Source: Verticillium longisporum | Lineage: Eukaryota > Ascomycota > Sordariomycetes > Glomerellales > Plectosphaerellaceae | Length of the DNA: 64,000 nucleotides | Reading direction: 5' to 3' | Assembly (NCBI GenBank): GCA_019188255.1 | Contig: JAETXT010000002.1 | Location: forward strand, 1,860,001-1,924,000 | Shown: piece by piece, positions 11,189 to 22,808 of the stretch | Layout of the letters: the number at the start of each line of letters is the position of its first letter | Position numbering within the stretch: position 1 is the first letter of the stretch | Position numbers and translations under genes: made by a program | The notes under the pieces: model-generated | Databases searched by the model: none | What the model was told of the DNA's origin: nothing | What the model saw: only the letters and a program-made list of their open reading frames with translations

Positions 11189-11984
11189 ATGGTATGTCCA
11201 TCACCGAGCACCCTCAATCCCCCCGGCTCCAGCTAATCACCCTCCCAGAGCTCCCCTTCTCCATAAGTCTGTTGAAACCCCTCCTTCCTCAGGTCCTCCC
11301 CTAACAATCTCACCCCAGACGGCGGCGCCTGCGTGGCAATGGTGGGCAAGGACTGCGTCGCGATAGCCTGCGACCTGCGCCTCGGCCTCCAGGCCCTGAC
11401 CGTGTCCAACAACTTTCCCAAGATCTTCCAGTACGGCGACGTCTTCCTCGGCCTCACGGGCCTCGCCACGGACGTCACCACCGTCGGCGACCTCTTCCGC
11501 TACAAGTCCAACATGTACCGCCTCCGCGAGGAGCGCAACATCGCGCCCCGCACCTTTGCGAACCTCGTCTCCTCGTCCCTCTACGAGCGCCGCTTCGGCC
11601 CCTACTTTGTCTCCCCGTCGTCGCCGGCCTCGACCCCAAGACGGGGAAGCCCTTCATCTGCGGCTTCGACTCGATCGGCTGCATCGACTTTGCCAAGGAC
11701 TTTATCGTCTCCGGCACGGCGTCCGAGCAGCTATTCGGCATGTGCGAGAGCTTGTGGGAGCCTGATCTGGTGAGACTCTCTCCTCCTTGTGGCGCAGCAA
11801 CTGCAGCGGTGGTCGGGGTATTAATTCGCGTAACTTCTAGGGCCCCGATGAGCTTTTCGAGACCATCTCTCAGTCCCTTCTCAACGCCGTCGATCGCGAC
11901 GCCCTGTCCGGCTGGGGCGCGCACGTCTACATTATTGAGAAGGACAAGGTTACCAAGAGGCTACTCAAGGGCAGGCAAGACTAA
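11189..11984 (+). CDS. pup3: 20S proteasome subunit beta type-3 (two missing bases)
   Basis: Beta-3 is a non-catalytic subunit of the inner ring of the 20S proteasome and is essential in yeast. Exons are 11189-11191 (the ATG alone), 11249-11266, 11319-11769 and 11841-11984. Family segments include [78 protein letters not shown] and, at the end, [16 protein letters not shown]. One C is missing in CCCC at 11253-11256 (exon 2) and one in CCCC at 11613-11616. Restoring them gives 205 residues, the usual length, with all phases closed. Because the gene is expected to be essential, sequencing under-calls are far likelier than mutations. Confidence 0.92.
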
Positions 11985-12359
11985 GGTACTCCGCACAAGC
12001 AGCAGGCGGGGGCAGAGCAGAACAGGAGAGCGTGGCAGGACGTTACATCGGCATGCTGGATGGGCAGGCAGAGATCCCAGGTTCATCATATGCGCGTGTA
12101 TCTTGTATCAACAGACCCGGCGTAATGATCAATAGACATGGTCGACACGTCACTGAAATTTGAAACATGACTGGTAATGCAACTGAAGGACATTGTATTA
12201 TTATTTTTGACTTTGAACGGCTTTATTTTATTTTGGCAGTCTGAGACGGCTTATCAAGTCTTTACAGGCGGAGAGCTCGAGGCAAGCAATGTATCTCGCT
12301 CTATGGTATGGTACACATCTCTATCGATCTAGCCCGAAACGACCCTCTACATTCGTCTT
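11985..12359. other. Convergent 3' region between proteasome beta-3 and the Ca2+ ATPase
   Basis: A/T-rich stretch between two stops with TTATTATTTTTG- and TTTATTTTATTTTGG-like runs, consistent with 3' processing signals for both genes. No gene is seen. Confidence 0.45.
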
Positions 12360-15300
12360 TCATTGGGCCTTCTTTGCCTTGATAGCTTCGACCGTCTTGG
12401 TCTGCATGAAGAACGACCTCTCAATCAGTTTGAGACCCTCGTCAATAAGGCTGGTTTGTGTTAGTACTGATCAATTGAGCGAAGAACGGTAAAACTTACA
12501 TGACGGGAGCGCTGATCCAGAGGACAGCCTTCCACTCGGTCCAGTTCAACGGCAGGATCGAGAACAGGCTTTGCAGAACCGGTGTGTAGAGCAGGGCGAA
12601 ATGAAGAGCCATGGACAAAGCAATGGCGTAGACGAGCATCATGTTCTCCCAGAGAGGAAGGGTGAGCAGGGACTCGCTGGAGGACAGCGCATTGACGGCG
12701 TTGAACATTTCGATGACGACGAGGATGGAAAGGGAGACGGTAGAGGCTGACTTGGCCATGTCGTTGGAGAACATTTGGCAGCCAATCTCAGGGAACTGCG
12801 TCGAGCAGCGGTGGAAGCTGGAGAGCTGGTTAAAGGTAATCTGCGGGCCCTCTGGGTTGTACATGAACCACCAAGCGTAGCCGGCAACAGTGGCCAGGCC
12901 AACGTAAGTGCCGATGACCATGTAGCGGAAGAACAGCCATCCGCCGATGAGGCGTTCGTCACGCTTGCGAGGCTGGCGCTTCATGATGTCGTGATCGGGG
13001 GTTGAACGAGAGGGCCGTGGCAGGGAGACCATCAGTGACAAGGTTGACCCAAAGAAGCTGGACGGGAATCAGAGCCTCGGGCATGCCGAGAGCAGCGGTG
13101 AGGAAGATGGAGACAACCTCGCCAATGTTGGACGAGATGAGGTACCGAATGAATTGCTGGGTGTTGTTGTAGATGGAACGGCCCTCCTCAATGGCGACCT
13201 CGATGGTGGCAAAGTTGTCGTCAGCGAGGACCATGTCAGCGGCGAGCTTGGCGACATCAGTGCCGGATCCCATGGCAACACCGATATCAGCCTTCTTCAG
13301 AGCAGGGGCATCATTGACGCCGTCACCAGTCATGGCGACAACTTCGCCGGCTTGCTGAAGAAGATCAACGAGCTTGGACTTGTGGCTAGGCTCGACGCGA
13401 GAGAACAGAGAAGCGGTGCGGGCAGCCTCAATGGCCTCGCGAGCGGTCAGGTTATCAAACTCGCGGCCAGTGAAAGACTTGCCGGTAAGGTCTTCGTTCT
13501 CGCCAAAGACGCCAATTTGACGGCAGATGCTCTCGGCGGTGTTGCGGTTGTCTCCAGTGATGACGATGACGCGGATGCCAGCCTCCTTGCACTTGCGAAT
13601 CGACGTAGCCACCTCCTCACGAGGAGGGTCCAGCATGCCGACGAGACCAACAAAAGTCATGTTCTGCTCAAGCTCAGCATACTGGGCGGTAGACTTTGCG
13701 TTCTTCAGAAGTGCGTTGTTGCCAACGTTCTCAATGCTGGCGAGAGCAATGACACGCATGCCCCGGTTGCCATACTCGACGATTTCCTTGGTGATGAGGT
13801 CTTGCGTCTTGCGGTCTAGGGCCTGGCGCTTGCCATCGGCGCCGAGGAGCGTGTGGGAGCAACGTTCAAGGATAGACTCGGGCGCGCCCTTGACAAGAAG
13901 CTTCTGCTCCTTGCCGTTCTGGACAACAACTGACATGGACTTGCGGTCACGAGAGAACTCATACGTGGCGAGGCGGCGGTACTGGTTCTCGTAGTGGGCG
14001 CTGGCGTGGTGGAGGAAAGCATCAGGGGCTGAGCTAGCGGGGGCGCTGGGACCAAGCTTCTCGACAAGCACGCGGAGAGCACCTTCGGTAGGTTCGCCAA
14101 CGTTGGAGTAGGAGTCAGTCTTGGGGTCGTAGGCCAGCTTGGAATCGTTGCAGAGAGCAGCCACCTCGGTGATCTGGCGGACAGTATGGGATGAGCGGGG
14201 AAGGTCCTTGACAGGCTGGCCGTTGGAAGTGATGGCACCCTTGGGGCTAAAGGTAGAACCCTCGACATCGAGCTCGATGAGGTCTGTTCCGGACTCATTC
14301 AGATAGACGACCTTGTTGACGCTCATCTGGTTCGTTGTAAGGGTACCGGTCTTGTCAGAGCAGATGACGCTGCAGCTGCCGAGAGTCTCGACTGAAGGCA
14401 GGCTGCGGACAACTGCATTCTTGGCGGCCATCTTGCGAGTGCCCAGAGCGAGACAAGTCGTAATGACGACGGCCAGACCCTCGGGGATGGCGGCGACACC
14501 AAGAGACACGGCAATCTTGAGGTAATAGATAGCACCCTTGGTCCAGGTTCCATGGCTGGGATCGTTGAAGTGAGGGATGTTGATGAGCCAGACGAGGATG
14601 CAGATGACGGTAATGACCTTGGCCAGACTGTCGCCGAAATCGTTGAGCTTCTGCTTCAGAGGAGTAGGTTCAGAGATTTGGGCAGTGATACTCTCATGAA
14701 TGTCACCGATGGCGGTGCCGGTACCGGTCAAGACGACGACGGCCTTGGCGCGTCCCACGACGACGGTGGTTCCAGAAAAGAGTATGTTGACCTGGTCCTG
14801 CAACACTGCCTTCTCATCATTGACGACAGCGGCGTGATCCTTGCCGACGCTCTCGCTCTCGCCAGTCAAGATGGCCTGGTCCATGGCGAAAGCATTGCTC
14901 TCAATGGCGACAACCCTGCAATCAGCGGGGACACGATCGCCAACGTTGACGGTGATGATATCGCCGGGCACGAGCTCCTCGGCCCGGACACGAGAGACGT
15001 GGCCATTGCGGAGAACGTTGGCCTCGTTGGCCGAGTATTCCTGAAGAGCGGCAATGGCCTTCTCGGCACTGCTCTCCTGCGAAACGCCAACGACGGCGTT
15101 GAGGATCAGGATGGTGAGGATCTGGGAATACCGGCATGATTAGCGTTGGAAAGTCTTGGTAGGTGGGGGCGCGGCCCGGGGATTACGTACCACTGCTGGG
15201 TCGACGAATGCGCTCCAGCCTTCCTCGTCGTCGAAAAGGGCAAGAACGAAAGAAACAGCAGCCGAGCCCAGGAGGATAATGACGAGCTGGTCCTTGAATT

Positions 15301-15557
15301 GCTCCAGAATGAGCTCCCAAATGGGCGTGGGGGTTCCTCGGGGATCACTGCGAGGAGAGGTTGCGTCAGCTTGGTTCGCAGAAAGTTCGACAGGCAGAGG
15401 CGCGCAAGGTAAAGAAAGAGTGCTCGGGGAGAAACCTACCATTTCTGCCGTGCTGAGACCGCAGCGAGGCGACCTGGTCGTCGTTGAGGCCGGTCTTGAC
15501 GTCGACATCAAAGTGAGCCAGGACCTTATCGACAGGTTTCGCAAAAGCGTCCTCCAT
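12360..15557 (-). CDS. SERCA-type P-type Ca2+-transporting ATPase (frame broken at two runs)
   Basis: Type IIA calcium pumps move Ca2+ from the cytosol into the ER, forming an aspartyl-phosphate intermediate. Exons are 15557-15440, 15347-15191, 15121-12500 and 12450-12360. The N-terminus starts [20 protein letters not shown]. Motifs include [28 protein letters not shown], the phosphorylation site [18 protein letters not shown] (Asp near residue 348), [31 protein letters not shown] and [20 protein letters not shown]. The frame breaks in exon 2 at plus GGGGG 15329-15333 (one base short) and in exon 3 at plus GGGGG 12997-13001 (two bases short, or one base too many). With one and two bases added, all phases close at about 996 residues, the family length. 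The last intron has a TACTAAC branch site. Confidence 0.95.
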
Positions 15558-18080
15558 CGCAAAGGCGCGCGCGGGGCGCAGAGAGTGGCTGCGTTCGGGG
15601 AAAGAGGTTCTCAAAGGATTGATATGACGGTCGTGCTTGCGCTCAAGTTCTCTCGGTGGGAGGACTGGTGTTGTTGCTCGGAAGAATCAGTCGCCTTGAT
15701 CGGGGACTGGAAAAAGGTGAAGTAGGGACGAGAGTTGAAGAGGCTTTAGACACAAGGCATCTTATTGCGTAGGCAGTGGGGCTAGGAGGCAACGACGGGT
15801 CAACGACAATGGGTCTGGGCAACGACAAGAAACACCAAGAGTTTCCACGCAGTTCTTGACCTCCACTACGTAAGGTGTCCTGTTCTGTCGGAGGGGATGT
15901 AGTCTGGCGAGAGAGTCGAGCACAGGGTCGGCGATCTGAAGTGTCCTGGTTTTTGGGTGGTACCGTACCTTGCCTTACAGAATACGTGTTCGTTCACTGG
16001 TTTGGCACCGGTTACAGGACCCTTTTTCGCCGTGGGCGTATTGAAAGGAACAGCCAAGGTCGAGCTTGCCCGCTTCTGGTTAGGTTTGGTGCGCATCTAG
16101 GCCCAAAATGTGCTGTGCACTGTGCAGCAGGCGTGACCCCCTTCCCTGAAGGCCCCTTCCAGAAGATCTAGCGGAGACCACTGGCCAGTCAGGGCGTATC
16201 CTCAAGGAACGGGCGAACGAGGTTGGTGCCTTTGAACCGCCAGCGGAGGCGAGCGCGGGGCAGTGGCCAATTAGCTGACTCGAGTGTGCGCCGATGCGGA
16301 AGTCTTTCCATCTCAATGCTGGTTGAGTGTCGGCCTCGCTGATATATCCCTGACCTGGCCAGCACCTGGGGAGGAAATGTGGAGGAGGTTGGGCTGACTG
16401 ATCTTGTCTCATGACTTTCATCAGTCATCATGTCGTCCCTTCCTCACCTTCAGAATCACCGTGTTCGGTGTACGCCGGTAAAGCAAGCTGGCGTGGGGGC
16501 TTTACTCGTGGCTCGAGGGTCAAAAGTGGCGCGGCTGGGGTCGGCTGGCCTCAGCCCGTGTCCCAGAGTACTTCCCAAGGGACTGTTCGGGACCAGCGCC
16601 ACATCTCACCCCCATTGGGGACTCCTGGGGACATGCCCAAGCCTCATCCCCTCTTAACGCTACAGGTACCTTTACTTTAGCTGCCCATCTCATCCGAAGC
16701 AGCTTCACAGCTTGACGTCGTGATTTTGACAACATGGCATGACGGAGCTCGGCCCTTTTCCCCATTTTTTCCAGCAGCATGCGATTCTTACATTTAGATC
16801 AGCGCGGGAGCTAGATCTCGATGGACCTTGATTAGTTGCCGTCATGTCCTGGTCCCTGGGCCCTGTCGGTTCATGCTTGATGCTCAGTGGCCCCGGCCTG
16901 CCGTGTCTCGCCTTCATCTCCCTCCGGTCTCGCGCATCATGGCTTCAGCCATGGGGAGCACTTATGCACGCCTCCTCCTCCAACTCCGACCCGAACACCC
17001 CGCTTGTGCAACTCTCTTGTCCCAGCCGGGAGCGCCTGAAGTGAGATGGCCGTAGATCTATGCGTCGTACCAGGCTGAGCCCTCCTGTAGGCTGGCGGCC
17101 AGACGAGGCGACGCAGCGTGGGACAATCCTACTGGAGCTCTGGGACCATCTACATATTCCTTGGCCCGGTATTGGCATTGCATGCCGTAGCGGCAAGCAT
17201 TCCTTGTTGTTGATCCCCAAGCACATTCGTCAACAAGCAACCCCTAAGACCGATTCGCTCGCAAGTGGCACTGGTGAGTGGTCACAGCAGTTCCGACGCT
17301 GTGGTATCACCTCCACTTGCAGCTTTTAGTCTCGAGATACGGCTTCGATCGAGGCGAAGCTAGGAGACCTTAATTCCCGAGAGCAGAGACGCAAGAATCG
17401 CTTCATCGCAAGGCGACCAAAGTCGAGGCCATGTCGCCCCTCGAGACGGATCCTTTTCAAAGACAACAGGAGCTGGCCTCTGAAAGTCGGTGTATTACTG
17501 TGCGTGCCCCAGACATGATTCTTCCCTGCCAACTCGAGAGTCTGAATCTACTGCTGCTTTTTCTTTCCTTCTCGCTTCTTCTGCCTGCCTCAACCCACTT
17601 ATGCGCCTCGGTGAGACGCAATCTCATACTGAGCGTGAGCAGAAAACACCCACGCAGGGTAGGAAGGCGTCATTCACCTTCGCCTGCCCAGGTCCAGATC
17701 TTGTCGTATCTCACCGCACTTGCTGTATTTTGGCCAACACATACCAGCTCTTGATCTCCATCCTTCCGTTCCTGCCTTCCCCCTTCTCTGTCCGGCCCAA
17801 GGCTGCCTGATAGTTGCCCGACCTGTACATCTGCATCAACTCCAATTACCGCCGTCTTACCTCCCGCCCTGGCATCGTCAACCTTGGAGAAGCTCAACTT
17901 CCAAGCAGCTGCTTGCGCGAGACGCCAGACGGTCAGAGTAGCTTTGCGACCTTCATCCTGCTACCGCGACAGCATGTATTGAGTTCGCCAAACAGGATCT
18001 CAATCTTTTTGGTATCCTGGAGTTCGATCTGCATCTTACTCGCTGTTTTCTTGGATTCGGCCATTGTCCGTGAGCCCACT
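15558..18080. other. Divergent intergenic region between the Ca2+ ATPase and RhoGEF
   Basis: About 2.5 kb without a supported gene. Open frames around 16400-17300 have no family resemblance. An in-frame ATG at 17814 upstream of the RhoGEF start reads through hydrophobic, unconserved-looking sequence, so I treat that part as 5' UTR. Confidence 0.4.
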
Positions 18081-21000
18081 ATGGCGCTTGTCGACGCTCC
18101 CTCTCTGGCCTCTTGTTCAGACTCGTCCCTCCGTATCACCCTCAAACCCGAATCGACGAGGCCTGTTCCTTATCCGCCGCGTCACATCGATTTCGCCAGT
18201 GACCTGGATGAATCCTTCGATCATGTCGAGCTCTCGTCTTACTTGGATGGCTTGCATATTGAGGGCATCGACGTCTTGAACACCCTGGATAGCATGACAG
18301 CTTTCAGTATTCCTCTCCACGACAACGACATGCACCAATCCGTCGGTGCCAGCCCGTACTCATTGCCACCCAATGGACAAGCCATGTGCCTTACGCGGGG
18401 CTCAAGCAACGATCGGCTGCTTGAGGACGGCGTTCCCTTCCGCAAGTGGATGAAAGCCCTGCACCGTCGAGCCAGGCACCGTGCCGATTCGGTTGACAAC
18501 GGCTACGACACCTCCGGGGATCCTTCCAGCCCTGTCTGCTGGCCGCCACAGTCTCCAAGGAGGGTTCATCACAGGTCTTCATCTTCGGGCTCGTCCTTCG
18601 ATTTTGTCGCAGCTGTGAAAAGCGCCAGCGTCAGTCTTGCTAGTGCCAGCATCGTCACGCGTCAGATGAAGGACCCAGGCCTGGCTTGCAGGCACTCGCG
18701 GACTGAACGTAGTAGCAGGGCGTCTTTTACTGCTGCGAGAGTGTCAGAGGATAGTGGTTATGGAGACCGGACATTAGCCCACGATCCAGCTGCCACCGAG
18801 CGATCGCTGCAGCGCCGCCGCATTCTCGAAGAGCTTATCAGCACCGAGGAAGGGTACATCGGCGATGTTCGTTTTCTCATGAATGTGAGCATGCGAGAGT
18901 GTGTTGGCTTGTTATTTCTCTGTTACTGATGGCGTTTAGGTTTACGTCACGCTTCTCGCTTCTCTTCCAACGCTGCCGCTGGGCATGCGTTCTTCGATTA
19001 ATCGTAACCTCACAGACATTATCCAGTTGCACGAGGAAATCCTCAGTGATCTTCATCGCGTTGTTCCAGACTCGGAGTATGCGCTGCCTGACTTTCCTCG
19101 GCCTCCGGCTGCTTCCGCAGGTCAAGGCCACCGAAGATGGCGCAGTCTCGACGCCGTTCCGGAGCACCACCACCCCGCGCCATGGATCAGGGAAGCACCG
19201 AGCATTGGATCAGAAGCTCAAATAGCAGGTGATGTTGCGAGGGTTTTCAGCAGGAAGGTAGGGAGTCCCCTTCATCAGCCTCTTCCATGGAGAAACATCT
19301 GACGTCAACAGATGAACCAGTTCTTCATCTATGAAGAATATGGAGCTAAGTATGAGATGATGATTAAAGACGTGGCTTCGACACAGCGCAAAATGCCACA
19401 CTGGGAGGATTATCAAAAGGGATTGGAGGCTTTGGCATCCTCTTTGGGTCCCGTGAACTCCCGGTTCGACCAGTCGAGGAAATCGCTAACCATTGGAGAT
19501 CTTCTTGTCAAGGTAAGTTGACTGCGTTATATTGTTGGGGGCCGTACCCTGACCTACGTGTAGCCGATCCAAAGGATGTGTAAATATCCTTTGCTTTTTG
19601 CCGAGCTTCTCAAGTATACCCCTGTAGTCGATGACCCGAATTCTCACATGGAGGTCGAAAGTGCTCTGTTACGGCTTCGGGAGGCAACAGCCGAAATCAA
19701 TCGCGCTACGAATGACGCCTTTATGAGGACCACCCTGCAAAAGACATGGATCTTACAGGATCGTCTTGTCTTCCTTGATCAAGTAAGTTTGGGACGATTC
19801 TCGAAAAGAAATAGGGTGGGCTAACCTTAACATAGCGCATCGACGCGGCGACGAAGACCAGGATACGTTCATTTGGCCACGTCGAACTTTGCGGTGCCCT
19901 CCACGTCTGCTGGCAGGCTCGTGAGGGTGTTTGTGGCCGATATATGGTCTGCCTTCTCTATAATGACGTGCTGTGTCTGGCGTCGGCAGGCAAGGCTGAT
20001 CAGATTTACACGATTGAGGCATGCATCAGTCTCAATGGTATCAAAGTCGAGGAGCCTGATAATGGTCGAGGTACGTCACCACTTGGTTGGCCCAGCTCCT
20101 CTAAAGGTCCACAGAGTTCACATTTTCAATAGGACTACAGTGCCACACTGCACCTTTCTCGTGGAAGATCGTCTTTGAATGTGATTCTCAATTGTACGAA
20201 ATGGTCATGACGGCATGTAATCCCCGAGAACAAGACGAATGGCGTGGCCGTCTGGAGCAGTCAGCGAAGGAATGTCAAGAGCAATCCGATCCCAATCTGT
20301 TGTACAGCTCGATGTCGCTCGACATTCGAAGCCTGGGCACAGTCTTTGGAAAACCAGGTCAGTTTGAATCCTTTGCCCGCATGATGTTTGTTCAAGTGAC
20401 TGAGTATGAATCAGGTACGGTGGCACGACGCATTTCCATGCATCGGGCGATGACCATTGGCTCGAAAACACCTCTATGCCAGGTCATTCTGAAGAATACC
20501 AGTGACGTTCGCGAGGCACCTGCATTGCCTCTGAACCCAACGATCAATAGATCGCAGTCACTCTTATCAACCTCTGCATACAGAGTGCCGGTGCTGGCGC
20601 CGCATCGTGCCGAGCGCGCGCGACTCGAAGCCCTGTTGTCGGATATCTGGAGTCGTGACGTCCTCCCTTTCCCTAGCATGACAGGGAGGTCGAGGAGCGA
20701 GAATCTTGTCAGAAGCTCCGCGAGCACTATGATGCGGAAGCTGAGTGTTACAAGCATTACTAGTTCTTTTACGAAGCGGTCGAACAGTGTTGTGAGCATG
20801 ACGAAACTCATCGGCGAAGACGAGGCTGCCGATGTTCTCGAAATGCGGAGACCAGTATCCAAGTTATCGAGAGTGAGCAGATCATGGACCGAGCAAGACG
20901 GTGACCTCCAAACCGGACCGACCTGTGGCGCCATCTTGCATCGGATTCGGGACGAGTCCGAGAAGAAGGATTCAGCCAACGCGCCTACGGGGGCTGCGTT

Positions 21001-21355
21001 GGTGCCGACGCCAATCGAGGTTCTCGGTCAAGGGAGTGCAGAAGCTCAACACCATGACGAAGATGTTGTGATGAGAGACGTCGGTCGCAAGGACATCAAG
21101 ACGCTACAGGATTCCCCGACAGGCGGCCGCACTGTCAGGAAGAGCACAAGACGGGGTAGGCCGGTGCCACCAACCTCCCGACCCTGCTCGGCGACACCCA
21201 CCGGTTCGATGAAAGAGGAGCCCTGTTCTATGGCAGCCAAACGGGCTGCGAAGAAGGCCAAACTTGCGCACGGGGCGGGGCCTAGCCGGTGGGGCAAGGT
21301 CGGTGTGCTGAACAGAGACGTAATGATACAAGGTATTCGCAGTTTCTTCCGTTAG
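18081..21355 (+). CDS. RhoGEF protein with DH and PH domains
   Basis: Predicted guanine nucleotide exchange factor for Rho-family GTPases, acting in polarity and actin signalling. Six exons, 18081-18884, 18940-19257, 19312-19512, 19564-19782, 19836-20070 and 20133-21355, give about 999 residues with closed phases. The first ~250 residues are low-complexity and Ser-rich. The DH domain starts at RRRILEELISTEEGYIGDVR and includes NQFFIYEEYG, the conserved PIQRMCKYPLLFAELLKYTP and an end near VFLDQ. A PH-like region follows, with CGRYMVCLLYNDVLCLA and, at its end, REQDEWRGRLEQS. The C-terminal ~350 residues are disordered and end with a Lys/Ala-rich, NLS-like stretch (AAKRAAKKAKLAHG). No frame damage. 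An earlier in-frame ATG at 17814 is possible but less likely. The exact subfamily is not resolved. Confidence 0.88.
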
Positions 21356-22344
21356 AGGCAGCAGGTCCAACATGTGTACTCCGAGGGCTGCAGAAGAGGG
21401 TAAACCCCATATATGTAGCATTCATAATACGGTGGAGGATGGGTTTGATGACTGATCAAGGGCGTTTGGATTGCATGAGCATGAGATATATGGCTGGATG
21501 GCTTTTTGTCCCTTTTCACTATGGCTTATACCCCTTACCGGACAGGGAGACTGGAAAACTCATAGATTTACCTTCCTTATCATTAATGTCACGGCAGCGC
21601 ACAAGAGCGGCTTTCAAGCACGGGTGTGACCTAGGCGCAAGGTTGATGTCGGGTCGTCGTCCGACTGGCACACTGCACATCAGCTAAGGAGCTTGAGCCG
21701 GCTGCCATTCAGGGAAAGGCCGATGACAGGCGATGATCTGCAGGCTGGCAGGGGCAGCTCAAATGTGGGATGTCACATGAAGCTGGTGCTCAGAACGGAA
21801 AAGGAGCCGGCCGGTCTGTTTCGTTGTCTTTCCAGTGCTGGCACGTAGGTATGCAGGTAATTGGAAATGACGTAGCGGCTGGGGGTGGCTTGGACCCGTT
21901 CAATTTCGAGCTTGCCCAGCGGGCCAGGTCGAAAAGGAAAGCAATCATGAGGAAAGATGTCGCGGGGCGGGGCAGTGAGACCGTGTGTTTGCAGCACTGT
22001 GAGGCTGGACAGGCAGTCTGGCGGGGCAGAGAGGGGCAGTCAGTCGAACCAGGTGTACCGTACGATGCCGAGATGATGACGTAGTGTGACCGCAAGCTGG
22101 CAAGAGCTTCCACCATGAGCTGGGCTTGACCGGATCGAATGAGCTGAGCTGAGCTGTCCTTGTCTCTCCCGCTCGCTGGTATTAAATCAGCCTTTCCCCT
22201 CGTTCGTGTCTCGCGCTTCCCCTCAATACCATCACTCCCCAAGATACCCCCCAAAAGCAATTCCTCACCTCAATTCCGTCTTTCAGACAACCCAATTCAC
22301 TTCACTACCACCACAACAGTAACCACCACACAAAAACAGCAATC
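21356..22344. other. Intergenic region upstream of the Rtc3-like gene
   Basis: Holds the RhoGEF 3' end and the promoter of the next gene. A GGTATTAAATC element at about 22178 and a C/A-rich leader precede the ATG at 22345. No other gene is seen. Confidence 0.4.
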
Positions 22345-22808
22345 ATGGTTCGCGGAGAGGTTTCCCAGACCAAGGTCACCTACAAGATCGCCAACAGCGA
22401 GTTCAGTGTTCTCGTTGAGGACCCCGAGACCTACAAGAAGTGGCAGGATGACAAGAGCGTTCCCCTCGCCCACTTCATCTCCGCCTTCAAGATCTTCATC
22501 GGTAACAGCCACCTCGATACCGCCTCCAAGCAGGAGCTTGAGAACGCCTTTGGCAGCGAGGACGAGGACAAGGTCATCAAGGAGATCCTTGAGAAGGGTG
22601 ACGCCCAGCCCTACGAGGTACGTTTTGATTCCTGCTTCCAGGTCGCGTTCTGCCTGCAATCGCGATCACCCCATCGGCTAGCCCCGCCTCCACCCCGCTG
22701 CCCCGCCCACCAATATTCGAGAGACAAGACTGACATGTCGTCAACCTGCAGATGGCCGGCCGCCAGGGACCGAAGAACGACTCCAAGGGCCCCATGGCCG
22801 CTCACTAG
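22345..22808 (+). CDS. Rtc3-like protein with SBDS N-terminal fold
   Basis: Resembles the short fungal proteins related to yeast Rtc3/YHR087W, which consist only of the N-terminal domain of the SBDS ribosome-maturation family. Exons 22345-22617 and 22752-22808 encode 109 residues. Visible segments are VTYKIANSEFSVLVEDPETY, WQDDKSVPLAHFISAFKIF and ASKQELENAFGSEDEDKVI. The second exon supplies a short tail (MAGRQGPKNDSKGPMAAH). In yeast the protein is linked to RNA metabolism and stress, so the role here is by analogy only. The start codon follows a long CA-rich leader (ACAGCAATCATGG). Confidence 0.9.

Noticed and set aside
17814..18080. N-terminal extension of the RhoGEF from an upstream ATG
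   Set aside because: In frame and open, but the sequence is unlike the disordered N-terminus that follows, and the ATG at 18081 is adequate.
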